From: Pseudomonas nitroreducens NBRC 12694
GTDB lineage: Bacteria > Pseudomonadota > Gammaproteobacteria > Pseudomonadales > Pseudomonadaceae
Direction: 5' to 3'
NCBI RefSeq assembly: GCF_002091755.1
Contig: NZ_BDAI01000004.1
Coordinates: forward strand, 473,644 to 537,643
Length of the DNA stretch: 64,000 nt
The first letter of the stretch is position 1. Every line of letters begins with the position of its first letter. Both the position numbers and the translations under genes were made by a program. Of this stretch, positions 39,163-47,262 are shown piece after piece. The notes under the pieces were generated by a model. That model was not told the DNA's origin. It saw only the letters and a program-made list of their open reading frames with translations, and searched no databases.

Positions 39163-39336
39163 CCGAATTCATGAATCGCCGGCGGGCCGAGGGCCTGCCC
39201 GATACGTCCGCAGTGCCCGGAAGCGCCCGGGCGGACAAAGCCTTCCGGAGGCTGCCTTGCGAATACTCCGCGGGCTTTCACTGGAGCAGGCACCTGGAGT
39301 GGGTGCCGAACCGACAACGAGAAGAGGAGAGACCCC

Positions 39337-39498
39337 ATGCTTAGCTGGGCACTGACATTCCTGATCATCGCCATCATCGCCGCAGTCCTCGGCTTCGGTG
39401 GTATCGCAGGCGCAGCCACCAGTATCGCCAAGATCCTGTTCGTGATTTTCCTGGTGCTGTTCATCGTGTCGTTCTTCATGGGTCGTCGTCGAGGTTGA
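39337..39498 (+). CDS. DUF1328 (UPF0391) small membrane protein
   Basis: 53 residues, MLSWALTFLIIAIIAAVLGF then GGIAGAATSIAKILFVIFLV and a basic RRRG end. Two membrane helices, the standard size and sequence pattern of the YtjA family. Function unknown; family members are often stress induced. GAGGAGAG precedes the start. Confidence 0.92.
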   Translation: MLSWALTFLIIAIIAAVLGFGGIAGAATSIAKILFVIFLVLFIVSFFMGRRRG

Positions 39499-39538
39499 TG
39501 CCCACGGACCAGGCTGAAGACGAGCAAGGAGCTTACCG

Positions 39539-40009
39539 ATGAGTTTTACCCGCAGCCTCCTGCTGTCCCTTCTGCTTGCCGGCGCCGGGGCGAATGCCCT
39601 GGCCGCCGAGGCGGACAAGGACGCGCAGTACCGCCTCAACGAGCTGATCGCCACCGACGAGCAGTACCGTGAAACCTGGCAATCGGTAGTCAAGGACGAG
39701 AGCCGCCTGCCGGACTGGGTGATGAACCTCAGCGGCACCGCCACGCCGATGCAGGCGGTGGACGAGCAGGGCGACAAGTATCTGGTGGGTCAGCTGTGCG
39801 AGCAGCACAACTGCGCCGCCGAACGGTTGTACGTGGCCTTCACCTGGGACAAGGACAAGGCCTACGCGCTGTATGTGAAGGTTCCCGAGAACCTGCCGGC
39901 GGACAAGTCGCCGAGCAAGCACGCCAGTTTCCGCTGGCTCGGCGAGCCGGACGATTCGGTGAAACGGATCCTCGACGACCAGCTCAAGAGCGATCCCAAC
40001 TGGTATTGA
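39539..40009 (+). CDS. ivy: Ivy-family inhibitor of vertebrate lysozyme
   Basis: Periplasmic C-type lysozyme inhibitor. 156 residues: signal peptide to about residue 23 (ANALAAE), then the Ivy fold with the disulfide-closed inhibitory loop CEQHNC (C87, C92). The usual loop is CKPHDC; the key histidine is kept but three neighbours differ, so inhibition strength or target may differ. It sits 40 bp after the DUF1328 gene. Confidence 0.87.
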   Translation: MSFTRSLLLSLLLAGAGANALAAEADKDAQYRLNELIATDEQYRETWQSVVKDESRLPDWVMNLSGTATPMQAVDEQGDKYLVGQLCEQHNCAAERLYVAFTWDKDKAYALYVKVPENLPADKSPSKHASFRWLGEPDDSVKRILDDQLKSDPNWY

Positions 40010-40150
40010 TGCACCGATTTCGAATACCGCGTCGCCATTACGGCGTACGCATGGCCAGGGGGCCGGGACGTTCGGGATGCGCCATGTCTTGAGCGACCTA
40101 GGGGTACAGGGAGTACCTCCGCGTCAGCGGGCTGGGTCAGGCAAGGCGTA

Positions 40151-40183
40151 CGGAACCGGGGCGACGCGCTCGCACCGGTTCCG
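40151..40183. terminator. GC-rich hairpin after the ivy gene
   Basis: Perfect nine-base arms CGGAACCGG / CCGGTTCCG around a 15-base loop in the spacer between two convergent genes, without a T tract. Possibly a factor-dependent terminator or mRNA stabiliser. Confidence 0.4.
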
Positions 40184-40197
40184 GAGCGCCACACAGG

Positions 40198-40857
40198 TCA
40201 GGGCTTGAAGTTGGCCGCGTCGCGCGCCCAGCCATCGAGCACCGGCTTCAGGTCGTCGAGGGTGAGGTGAGTGCTGGAGTTCTCCAGCGTCTTGCCTGCA
40301 CCCTTGCGCACCACCTTGGCGACCGGCTTGCTGGTCGCGCCATCCAATGCCTCGAATTCCACGAAAACCTCGGTGTCTTGGTCACGCGTGCCGATGGCGG
40401 TGGATGTTGCCGCTACCACCAGAGCGATCGGGATGACTTCATAGGCGTGCAGGCCTTCGTTCGATACGTCCACACCGCTGATCGCGGTGCGCAGCACCAG
40501 CGTGTCGCGGTCAGCCTGCTGGACGATGCGGTAGCGGCTGCCCAACTGCAGTTCGACCTGCTTCTTCAGGTAGTCGGGAATTTCGTTGAGGGTTGTCTGA
40601 TCGAGGTTTTCGTTCGGCTTGGGCGGCGGGTAGTAGACCGGCCGCTCGACCAGCACCGAGCTGTAGTTCGCGAGCTTCAGGTTCGGGTCGACCCAGCGCA
40701 GCACCGGCTGGCCACTGGGCGAAGTGGCGGGCTTGAGTTGCGAGTAGTCGCCGAGGAAGCCCGAGTACTGCGAGGCGTCCGGTTTCTGGCTGGAACAACC
40801 GGCCAGCGCGAGTGCACCGGCAAAAAGCAGGGTAGGTACTACAGAGCGTCGCGTCAT
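40198..40857 (-). CDS. DUF3313-family lipoprotein
   Basis: 219-residue lipoprotein: signal and lipobox LALAGC with C21, then a DUF3313-like domain (SGFLGDYSQLKP, VERPVYYPPP, and the DTEVFVEFEALDGATSKPVA strand region). Function unknown; outer-membrane or periplasmic location is expected. Convergent with ivy. Confidence 0.85.
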   Translation of the reverse strand: MTRRSVVPTLLFAGALALAGCSSQKPDASQYSGFLGDYSQLKPATSPSGQPVLRWVDPNLKLANYSSVLVERPVYYPPPKPNENLDQTTLNEIPDYLKKQVELQLGSRYRIVQQADRDTLVLRTAISGVDVSNEGLHAYEVIPIALVVAATSTAIGTRDQDTEVFVEFEALDGATSKPVAKVVRKGAGKTLENSSTHLTLDDLKPVLDGWARDAANFKP

Positions 40858-41349
40858 GGAGCGTCCTTATTCAGAGTGTCACCGCGTTGTGTTTTCATCA
40901 CATCGAACAACCCATTGCTTACCCGGCTGTCGCGGCGGCAGGGTATCCGCGCCCTTGCTCGAAACCGCTCGAACTTCACTGATGTCGGTCAATCCGCACT
41001 CCGAAGGATCCGTCCTACAATGCCTCGCCGATCCCCGTCGGCCGAATCGACGGCCCTCCGGCATCCCAATAATGAAGAGCGGAATCCGACACTTATCCAC
41101 AGTGCCTGCTTTCCCGCCAGCCTCGCAGTCGAAGGGCCCTTTTCCTCGCCCTCGGCCATCCATGACGGTCCCCTGGCGGCGACCGTACATCCGGTAACAA
41201 GAACCCGCCCGTGAGCGCGCGCGGACTTCTTATCCGAACAATCCGGGCCATTGATGGCCAATCAGCACCAAGCCTAGACGGCTTTGCAGAGCGCTGCGTG
41301 ACAGGCATCGAGGAACCTGGATCATGCAGAAAATCAAGGGTCTTACGAC

Positions 41350-41367
41350 CTGAAACCAAGGTTTCAG
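41350..41367. promoter_or_regulatory. Operator-like palindrome upstream of gltP
   Basis: CTGAAACC-AA-GGTTTCAG, perfect eight-base arms with a two-base centre, 156 bp before gltP. It looks like the binding site of a dimeric regulator or a small RNA hairpin. Confidence 0.5.
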
Positions 41368-41422
41368 ATGCCTTTTCCTATGCCGATTGTGCATGGGGTA
41401 GGCGTTTCCGGCATTAGACGGG

Positions 41423-41456
41423 AAAGGGGTGGGTCGGAATCATGCGCCCCTTTTTT
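41423..41456 (+). terminator. Hairpin with T tract in the gltP leader
   Basis: AAAGGGG (41423-41429) pairs with CCCCTTT (41447-41453) over a 17-base loop and runs into TTTTTT. It ends 67 bp before gltP, so it could be an attenuator, or a terminator for a short upstream transcript. Confidence 0.5.
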
Positions 41457-41522
41457 CGCTGGCCGTCGGCATCCCGATGGTTTGGCGACCCCGACTTCCA
41501 CAAGAATCAAGGGTGACTCACT

Positions 41523-42872
41523 ATGGGCAAAGCCAAGCTCAGCCTCGCCTGGCAGATCCTCATCGGCCTGGTACTCGGAATTGCATTGGGCGCCGCGCTC
41601 AACCATTTCAGCGCGGAAAAGGCCTGGTGGATCAGCAACATCCTCCAGCCGGCGGGCGATATCTTCATCCGCCTGATCAAGATGATCGTTGTTCCGATCG
41701 TCATCTCCTCGCTCATCGTCGGCATCGCCGGCATGGGGGATGCTAAGAAGCTCGGGCGGATCGGCCTGAAGACCATCATCTACTTCGAGATCATCACCAC
41801 GGTCGCCATCGTGGTTGGTCTGCTGCTGGCGAACATCTTCCAGCCCGGCGCCGGCATCGACATGAGCACCCTGGGCACTGTGGATATCTCCCAGTACGCG
41901 CAGACCGCCAAGGAAGTCGAACACCACCACGCGTTCATCGAGACCATCCTCAACCTGATCCCGTCGAACATCTTCGCGGCGATGGCCCGTGGCGAAATGC
42001 TGCCGATCATCTTCTTCTCGGTGATGTTCGGCCTGGGTCTGTCTTCGCTGCCGGCGCCGACTCGCGAGCCGCTGGTGAAGATGTTCCAGGGCGTGGCCGA
42101 GGCCATGTTCCGCGTCACCCACATGATCATGCGCTACGCCCCCATCGGTGTGTTCGCGCTGATCGCCGTGACGGTGGCCAACTTCGGCTTCGCCTCGCTG
42201 CTGCCGCTGGCCAAGCTGGTGGTACTGGTGTACTTCGCCATCGCCTTCTTCGCCTTCATGGTGCTGGGCCTGGCCGCACGCCTGTTCGGCTTCTCCATCA
42301 TCAAGCTGATGCGCATCTTCAAGGACGAGCTGGTCCTGGCCTATTCCACCGCCAGCTCCGAGACCGTGCTGCCGCGCATCATCGAGAAGATGGAAGCCTA
42401 CGGCGCGCCGAAGGCGGTCAGCAGCTTCGTGGTGCCCACCGGCTACTCGTTCAACCTCGATGGCTCGACCCTGTACCAGAGCATCGCAGCGATCTTCATC
42501 GCCCAGCTCTACGGCATCGACCTGTCCATCGGCCAGCAGTTGATGCTGGTGCTGACCCTGATGGTCACCTCCAAGGGCATCGCTGGCGTGCCGGGCGTTT
42601 CCTTCGTGGTGCTGCTGGCGACCCTCGGCAGCGTGGGCATTCCGCTGGAAGGCCTGGCCTTTATCGCCGGCGTCGACCGCATCATGGACATGGCGCGCAC
42701 CGCACTGAACGTGATCGGCAACGCCCTGGCGGTGCTGGTCATCTCCAAGTGGGAAGGCGTGTACGACGCGCAGAAAGGTGCCCGCTACTGGCAGGCCATG
42801 CAGAACGGTCGCGTTGAAGCCTTCCTCGAAGGCGAGGGCGCGGATGGCAAGGAAAGCCCCGCCGCTCGCTGA
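41523..42872 (+). CDS. gltP: Glutamate/aspartate:proton symporter (dicarboxylate/cation symporter family)
   Basis: Inner-membrane DAACS transporter for acidic amino acids or C4-dicarboxylates. 449 residues with the conserved serine-rich reentrant motif ASSETVLPRI, the TM7 PTGYSFNLDGSTLY motif and the HP2 region SKGIAGVPGVSFVVL. Length is typical of GltP. Synteny with PA5479 supports the gltP name; substrate is inferred. Followed by a hairpin terminator. Confidence 0.93.
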   Translation: MGKAKLSLAWQILIGLVLGIALGAALNHFSAEKAWWISNILQPAGDIFIRLIKMIVVPIVISSLIVGIAGMGDAKKLGRIGLKTIIYFEIITTVAIVVGLLLANIFQPGAGIDMSTLGTVDISQYAQTAKEVEHHHAFIETILNLIPSNIFAAMARGEMLPIIFFSVMFGLGLSSLPAPTREPLVKMFQGVAEAMFRVTHMIMRYAPIGVFALIAVTVANFGFASLLPLAKLVVLVYFAIAFFAFMVLGLAARLFGFSIIKLMRIFKDELVLAYSTASSETVLPRIIEKMEAYGAPKAVSSFVVPTGYSFNLDGSTLYQSIAAIFIAQLYGIDLSIGQQLMLVLTLMVTSKGIAGVPGVSFVVLLATLGSVGIPLEGLAFIAGVDRIMDMARTALNVIGNALAVLVISKWEGVYDAQKGARYWQAMQNGRVEAFLEGEGADGKESPAAR

Positions 42873-42888
42873 CCCGCAAGGGTTATCC

Positions 42889-42924
42889 ACAAGGCCCCGG
42901 CAGCGTCCGGGGCCTTGTCGTTTC
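42889..42924 (+). terminator. Terminator after gltP
   Basis: Perfect 12-base arms ACAAGGCCCCGG / CCGGGGCCTTGT, followed by a short T-rich stretch. A perfect DnaA box (42883-42891) overlaps the left arm. Confidence 0.8.
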
Positions 42925-42980
42925 TGGCGTCGGAGGGGGCCGTGCCGCTATCATCCGGGCCATTCCAAGGGGGACGATTC

Positions 42981-44210
42981 ATGCTCAACGGCCTGTGGCT
43001 GAGCTTTTTCATGGTGGCGGCGGTCACCGCGCTTTCCCGCTGGCTGCTGGGGGGCGAAGCCACCGTCTTCGCCGCCATGGTGGAAAGCCTGTTCGCCATG
43101 GCCAAGCTGTCGGTGGAAGTCATGGTGTTGCTGTTCGGCACCCTGACCCTTTGGCTCGGCTTCCTGCGCATCGCCGAAAAGGCCGGGCTGGTGGAAAAGC
43201 TCGCGGTCGTCCTTGGCCCGCTGTTCCGCCGCCTGATGCCGGAAGTGCCCGCCGGCCACCCGGCCATCGGCCTGATCACCCTGAACTTCGCCGCCAACGG
43301 CCTGGGCCTGGACAACGCCGCCACGCCCATCGGCCTGAAAGCCATGAAGGCGCTGCAGGAGCTCAACCCCAGCAGCACCACTGCGAGTAATGCGCAGATC
43401 CTCTTCCTGGTGCTCAACGCTTCCTCCCTGACGTTGCTGCCGGTGACCATCTTCATGTACCGCGCCCAGCAGGGCGCGGTGGACCCGACCCTGGTGTTCC
43501 TGCCGATCCTCCTGGCCACCAGCGCCTCCAGCCTGGTCGGGTTGCTCAGCGTTGCCGTCATGCAGCGCCTGAGACTGTGGGACCCGGTCGTGCTGGCCTA
43601 CCTGATTCCCGGCGCGCTGGCGCTGGGTGCCTTCATGGCGCTGCTGGCGGGGCTGTCCGCCACCGCGCTGGCGCAACTGTCCTCGTTGCTGGGCAACCTG
43701 ACGCTGTTCGGCATCATCATGCTGTTCCTCATCGTCGGCTGGCTGAAAAAGGTGCCGGTGTACGAAACCTTCGTCGAAGGCGCGAAGGAAGGCTTCGACG
43801 TTGCCAGGAGCCTGCTGCCGTACCTGGTGGCGATGCTTTGCGCCGTTGGCGTGTTGCGCGCCTCAGGTGCGCTGGAGATGGCACTGGACGGCATTCGCTG
43901 GGTGGTCGAGGGCGTGGGCTGGGATACCCGTTTCGTCGATGCACTGCCCACCGCGCTGGTCAAGCCGTTCTCCGGCAGCGCCGCGCGGGCGATGCTGCTG
44001 GAGACCATGCAATCCCACGGCGTGGACAGCTTCCCGGCCCTGGTAGCCGCCACCGTGCAGGGCAGCACCGAGACCACCTTCTATGTGCTGGCCGTGTACT
44101 TCGGCGCCGTCGGTATCCAGCGTGCCCGCCATGCCGTGGGTTGCGCGCTGCTGGCAGACCTGGCCGGCGTGCTGGCGTCCATCGGCGTGTGCTACTGGTT
44201 CTTCGCCTGA
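42981..44210 (+). CDS. Nucleoside-recognition (Gate) domain membrane protein, SpmA-SpmB-like fusion
   Basis: 409-residue polytopic protein. The first half resembles SpmA (WLGFLRIAEKAGL, LFRRLMPEVPAGHPAIGLI, NAATPIGLKAMKAL) and the second half SpmB (ASGALEMAL, PTALVKPFSGSAARAML, GSTETTFYVLAVYFG). Bacillus has these as two sporulation genes; here they are one chain in a non-sporulating bacterium. Substrate unknown. AAGGGGG precedes the ATG. Its 3' end overlaps the convergent protease gene by 19 bp. Confidence 0.88.
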   Translation: MLNGLWLSFFMVAAVTALSRWLLGGEATVFAAMVESLFAMAKLSVEVMVLLFGTLTLWLGFLRIAEKAGLVEKLAVVLGPLFRRLMPEVPAGHPAIGLITLNFAANGLGLDNAATPIGLKAMKALQELNPSSTTASNAQILFLVLNASSLTLLPVTIFMYRAQQGAVDPTLVFLPILLATSASSLVGLLSVAVMQRLRLWDPVVLAYLIPGALALGAFMALLAGLSATALAQLSSLLGNLTLFGIIMLFLIVGWLKKVPVYETFVEGAKEGFDVARSLLPYLVAMLCAVGVLRASGALEMALDGIRWVVEGVGWDTRFVDALPTALVKPFSGSAARAMLLETMQSHGVDSFPALVAATVQGSTETTFYVLAVYFGAVGIQRARHAVGCALLADLAGVLASIGVCYWFFA

Positions 44211-44842
44211 AACTGGCGGGCCGCCCCGCGCTTCGTCTGCTCCTGGAACAGCAGCCATTCGCGCTGGATCACCTGGTAGGGCACGAAGACACTGAGCCGC
44301 TCCATTCCGGCCAGTTCCGGTCGGTTCGCCGGTGGCGTCCAGCCGGCGTGGAAGCCGATGTTGATCCCGAGCACGCTGCCATCTCCGGCCAGCAGCGGGC
44401 CGCCGGACATGCCCTTGGCCATCGCGGCATCGTGCACGCCGTAGCGCTCGGTACTTTGCGATCCGGAGTTGATGAACGGGACCGGCCAGACCCGACCCTG
44501 GGAACTCACCGGGATCATCAGCGTGCTGCTGCCGATGGCGGTCACCTGTTCACCTGGGCGGAAATCCCGCCAGTGCGGAACTTCACCCGCAGCCTTGTGA
44601 GCGATGAACAGCAGGTCGCAACCGGTGCTGCAGCGGTACGCCTGATTCATCAGAAAAGGAGTGTGGGCGGCGGTTACTGCGTAGTCGGCGTTCCACTGCA
44701 CCGCGGAAGCAACCAGTAGGCCGGGCAGTGGCGGGCCTGACAGGACCTGGAAGTACCGCTCGGTCAAGCGACTGTCGGTTTCCGGCGATACCCAGCCATT
44801 GCATCCTGTCAACGTCAGGATGAGTAGGAAACTCCATTTCAT
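44192..44842 (-). CDS. Trypsin-like serine protease domain lipoprotein
   Basis: 216 residues: signal with lipobox LTGC (C14), then a compact chymotrypsin-fold domain. A likely catalytic triad is H60 (TAAHT), D76 (GCDLLFI) and S146 (GMSGGPLL). The His-to-Asp spacing of 16 residues is short, so the fold is minimal or the Asp is another residue. The upstream 430-bp spacer is unusually AT-rich. Target unknown; a periplasmic or outer-membrane surface role is inferred from the lipobox. Confidence 0.78.
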   Translation of the reverse strand: MKWSFLLILTLTGCNGWVSPETDSRLTERYFQVLSGPPLPGLLVASAVQWNADYAVTAAHTPFLMNQAYRCSTGCDLLFIAHKAAGEVPHWRDFRPGEQVTAIGSSTLMIPVSSQGRVWPVPFINSGSQSTERYGVHDAAMAKGMSGGPLLAGDGSVLGINIGFHAGWTPPANRPELAGMERLSVFVPYQVIQREWLLFQEQTKRGAARQFQAKNQ

Positions 44843-45273
44843 ATCATTAGCCTTTTCCGTTTAATTTGTGGGAAAAGTTAATGATTATTGAAAGAAAATT
44901 CCTATATAAAATTAGGATTTATTACGCAGTAAAATGGCTTGTTAATAATCTTGTATGGCGAAAGTTTCCTAGGAAGTTTCTGAAGGAAGTTGATATGAAA
45001 TTTCAGGAATAAACTTATTTGTCAAAAAAACCAAGTACCAATTTATAACTGTCAAGACGTTACTTGTTTTTGCCGACGAACAGCATCGAAGCTTTCACGA
45101 AGCTTTCAAACCCATGTAATTCACACCTTTCAGCCATTTTTCGATTGTCTGATGGCGGTCATTACACATAGGGTTACAAATAAGTCGGCCCTCCACTGCC
45201 CCGATCCACCCGGATGGCGACTGTCGATTTCCCTCGTGGAAATTTCCCGTGTGTCAGCCTGAGTGATGTCCCC
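44843..45273. other. AT-rich spacer with tandem 11-bp repeat
   Basis: 431 bp, markedly AT-rich against a GC-rich genome, between divergent protease and citA genes. No gene is supported. It holds a palindrome TTCCTAGGAA near 44968 and a perfect tandem duplication of CGAAGCTTTCA at 45087-45097 and 45098-45108. The 11-bp period is one DNA turn, suiting side-by-side binding of a regulator. AT-richness may reflect H-NS-family (MvaT) binding or transferred DNA. Confidence 0.6.
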
Positions 45274-46563
45274 ATGGCCTCGAACAATTCCAAAGCCAAA
45301 GCCGTCTTCCGCGTGGTGAGTGGCAACTTCCTCGAGATGTACGACTTCATGGTGTATGGCTTCTACGCCACCGCCATTGCCAAGACCTTCTTCCCCGGCG
45401 ACGACCCCTTCGCCTCCCTGATGCTGTCGCTGGCGACCTTCGGCGCCGGCTTCCTGATGCGCCCGCTGGGCGCCATCTTCCTTGGCGCGTATATCGACCG
45501 CCACGGTCGCCGCCAGGGCCTGATCATCACCCTTGGCCTGATGGCCATGGGCACCCTGCTGATCGCTTTTGTTCCGGGATACGCCACCCTGGGTGTCGCA
45601 GCACCCTTGCTGGTGCTGTTCGGCCGGTTGCTGCAGGGCTTTTCCGCCGGCGTGGAGCTGGGCGGCGTGTCGGTCTACCTCGCGGAAATCGCCACCCCGG
45701 GCAAGCGCGGCTTCTTCGTCAGTTGGCAGTCGGCCAGCCAGCAGGTCGCCGTGGTGTTTGCCGGCCTGCTGGGCGTGATCCTCAACCACTGGCTGAGCCC
45801 GCAGGACATGGGCGAGTGGGGCTGGCGCGTGCCCTTCTTCATCGGCTGCCTGATCGTCCCCGCGCTGTTCATCATCCGTCGCTCGCTGGAGGAAACCCCG
45901 GAGTTCCAGCAGCGCCAGCATCGTCCGACCCTGGGCCAGGTGCTGCGCTCCATCGGCCAGAACTTCGGCCTGGTGCTGGCCGGCACTGCCATGGTGGTAA
46001 TGACCACCGTGTCGTTCTACCTGATCACCGCCTACACCCCGACCTTCGGTAGGAACGAGCTGCACCTGTCGGACTTCGACAGCCTGCTGGTGACCATGTG
46101 CGTGGGCCTGTCCAACTTCATCTGGCTGCCGCTGATGGGGGCGGTGTCCGATCGCATCGGCCGCAAGCCGCTGTTGCTGGCCGCCACCGTGCTGGCACTG
46201 GTCACCGCCTACCCGATGTTGTCCTGGTTGGTGGCGGAGCCCAGCTTCGCTCGCCTGCTGGAGGTGGAGCTATGGCTGTCCTTCCTCTATGGCAGCTACA
46301 ACGGTGCGATGGTTGTCGCGCTCACCGAGATCATGCCGGCCGACGTACGCACCACCGGCTTCTCCCTGGCCTACAGCCTGGCGACTGCGACCTTCGGCGG
46401 CTTCACCCCGGCGGTCTGCACCTGGCTTATCCACACCCTCGACAACAAGGCCGCGCCGGGAATCTGGCTCAGTGGTGCGGCGGCCCTGGGCCTGCTCGCC
46501 ACCCTGGTGCTGTTCCGCAAGGGCGCCCGTGCGCGGGAAGGGGCGCTGGCCGCTGGGGTCTGA
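45274..46563 (+). CDS. citA: MFS citrate/tricarballylate:proton symporter (MHS family)
   Basis: Inner-membrane importer of tricarboxylates. 429 residues, twelve predicted helices, very close to enterobacterial CitA/TcuC in stretches such as VSGNFLEMYDFMVYGFYAT, LLQGFSAGVELGGVSVYLAE and SWQSASQQVAVVFAGLLG. I chose the ATG at 45274 because the product then starts just before the conserved VSGNFLE. Citrate versus tricarballylate cannot be settled from sequence alone. Synteny matches PA5476. Confidence 0.9.
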   Translation: MASNNSKAKAVFRVVSGNFLEMYDFMVYGFYATAIAKTFFPGDDPFASLMLSLATFGAGFLMRPLGAIFLGAYIDRHGRRQGLIITLGLMAMGTLLIAFVPGYATLGVAAPLLVLFGRLLQGFSAGVELGGVSVYLAEIATPGKRGFFVSWQSASQQVAVVFAGLLGVILNHWLSPQDMGEWGWRVPFFIGCLIVPALFIIRRSLEETPEFQQRQHRPTLGQVLRSIGQNFGLVLAGTAMVVMTTVSFYLITAYTPTFGRNELHLSDFDSLLVTMCVGLSNFIWLPLMGAVSDRIGRKPLLLAATVLALVTAYPMLSWLVAEPSFARLLEVELWLSFLYGSYNGAMVVALTEIMPADVRTTGFSLAYSLATATFGGFTPAVCTWLIHTLDNKAAPGIWLSGAAALGLLATLVLFRKGARAREGALAAGV

Positions 46564-46687
46564 GACCCTCTGCGACGTTCTGCCCCAGCGCGGTTTCGGG
46601 CGGCATTGACTCAAGTCAGGCTTGCCCGGACCGCGCAGGAGAAGGATAGGGTCAACCCAATCCCTCTTCTCCAGCGGAGAACGCGTC

Positions 46688-47239
46688 ATGATCACCCACC
46701 CCACCGCCGAGCTCGCAGCCCTCGGGGCTGTTGGCGCCGATCACTGGATAGAAACTCTCGAAGACGGCAGCCATGTGCTGATCCGGCCGTTGCGCGCCGA
46801 AGACCGTGAGCGCGAGCGCCTGTTCCTCGAGCGCCTATCCCCCATGACCCGCAAATTCCGCTTCCACGGCGAAGTGAAGATCGACGACAAGCTGCTCGAT
46901 CGCCTGATGGACGTGGACTACCAGACCACCATGGCCTTCATCGCACTGACCCATGTGGACGGCGAGCTGCGCGAAGTCGGCATCAGCCGTTACGCGGCTG
47001 TGGACAACCAGCAATGCGAATGCGCGGTGACCATCGCCGACGAGTTCAAGCAACTGGGCCTTGGCCTTGCACTGATGCGCCACCTGATCGACGTGGCCAA
47101 GCGCAATGGCTTCCACCAGATGTATTCGATCGACTCGTCCATGGACCGCGACATGCGCGACATGGCCCGCGAGCTGGGCTTCCGCGCCCAGGTCGACCCG
47201 GACGATTCCTGCCAGGTCATCCGCCGCCTCGCCCTCTGA
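46688..47239 (+). CDS. GNAT-family N-acetyltransferase
   Basis: 183-residue acetyltransferase. The acetyl-CoA-binding stretch EFKQLGLGLALMRHLIDVAK resembles motif A, with Q/G replaced as Q-L-G-L-G-L. LIRPLRAEDRERERLFLERL is the usual GNAT start. The ATG at 46688 has GGAGAACG upstream. Substrate unknown; similar domains are fused to Pat/AcsA-type proteins. Synteny matches PA5475. Confidence 0.87.
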   Translation: MITHPTAELAALGAVGADHWIETLEDGSHVLIRPLRAEDRERERLFLERLSPMTRKFRFHGEVKIDDKLLDRLMDVDYQTTMAFIALTHVDGELREVGISRYAAVDNQQCECAVTIADEFKQLGLGLALMRHLIDVAKRNGFHQMYSIDSSMDRDMRDMARELGFRAQVDPDDSCQVIRRLAL

Positions 47240-47262
47240 GGCTTATCCGGCCCGGCGGGCAA

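Larger units (their letters stand above)
40858..41522. other. 665-bp spacer upstream of gltP
   Basis: No convincing gene: the open frames here have atypical composition and no ribosome sites. It contains a perfect DnaA box at 41093-41101, an operator-like palindrome at 41350-41367 and a hairpin with a T tract at 41423-41456. The promoters of the divergent DUF3313 and gltP genes must lie here; I could not assign hexamers with confidence. Confidence 0.6.

Noticed and set aside
40879..41190. A 103-codon minus-strand frame in the gltP upstream spacer
   Set aside because: No ribosome site, no signal or domain, and atypical Arg/Gly-rich composition. Treated as non-coding.
43577..44719. A 380-codon plus-strand frame overlapping the nucleoside-recognition gene and the protease gene
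   Set aside because: Out of frame with the conserved membrane protein and antisense to the protease; composition is that of a shadow.
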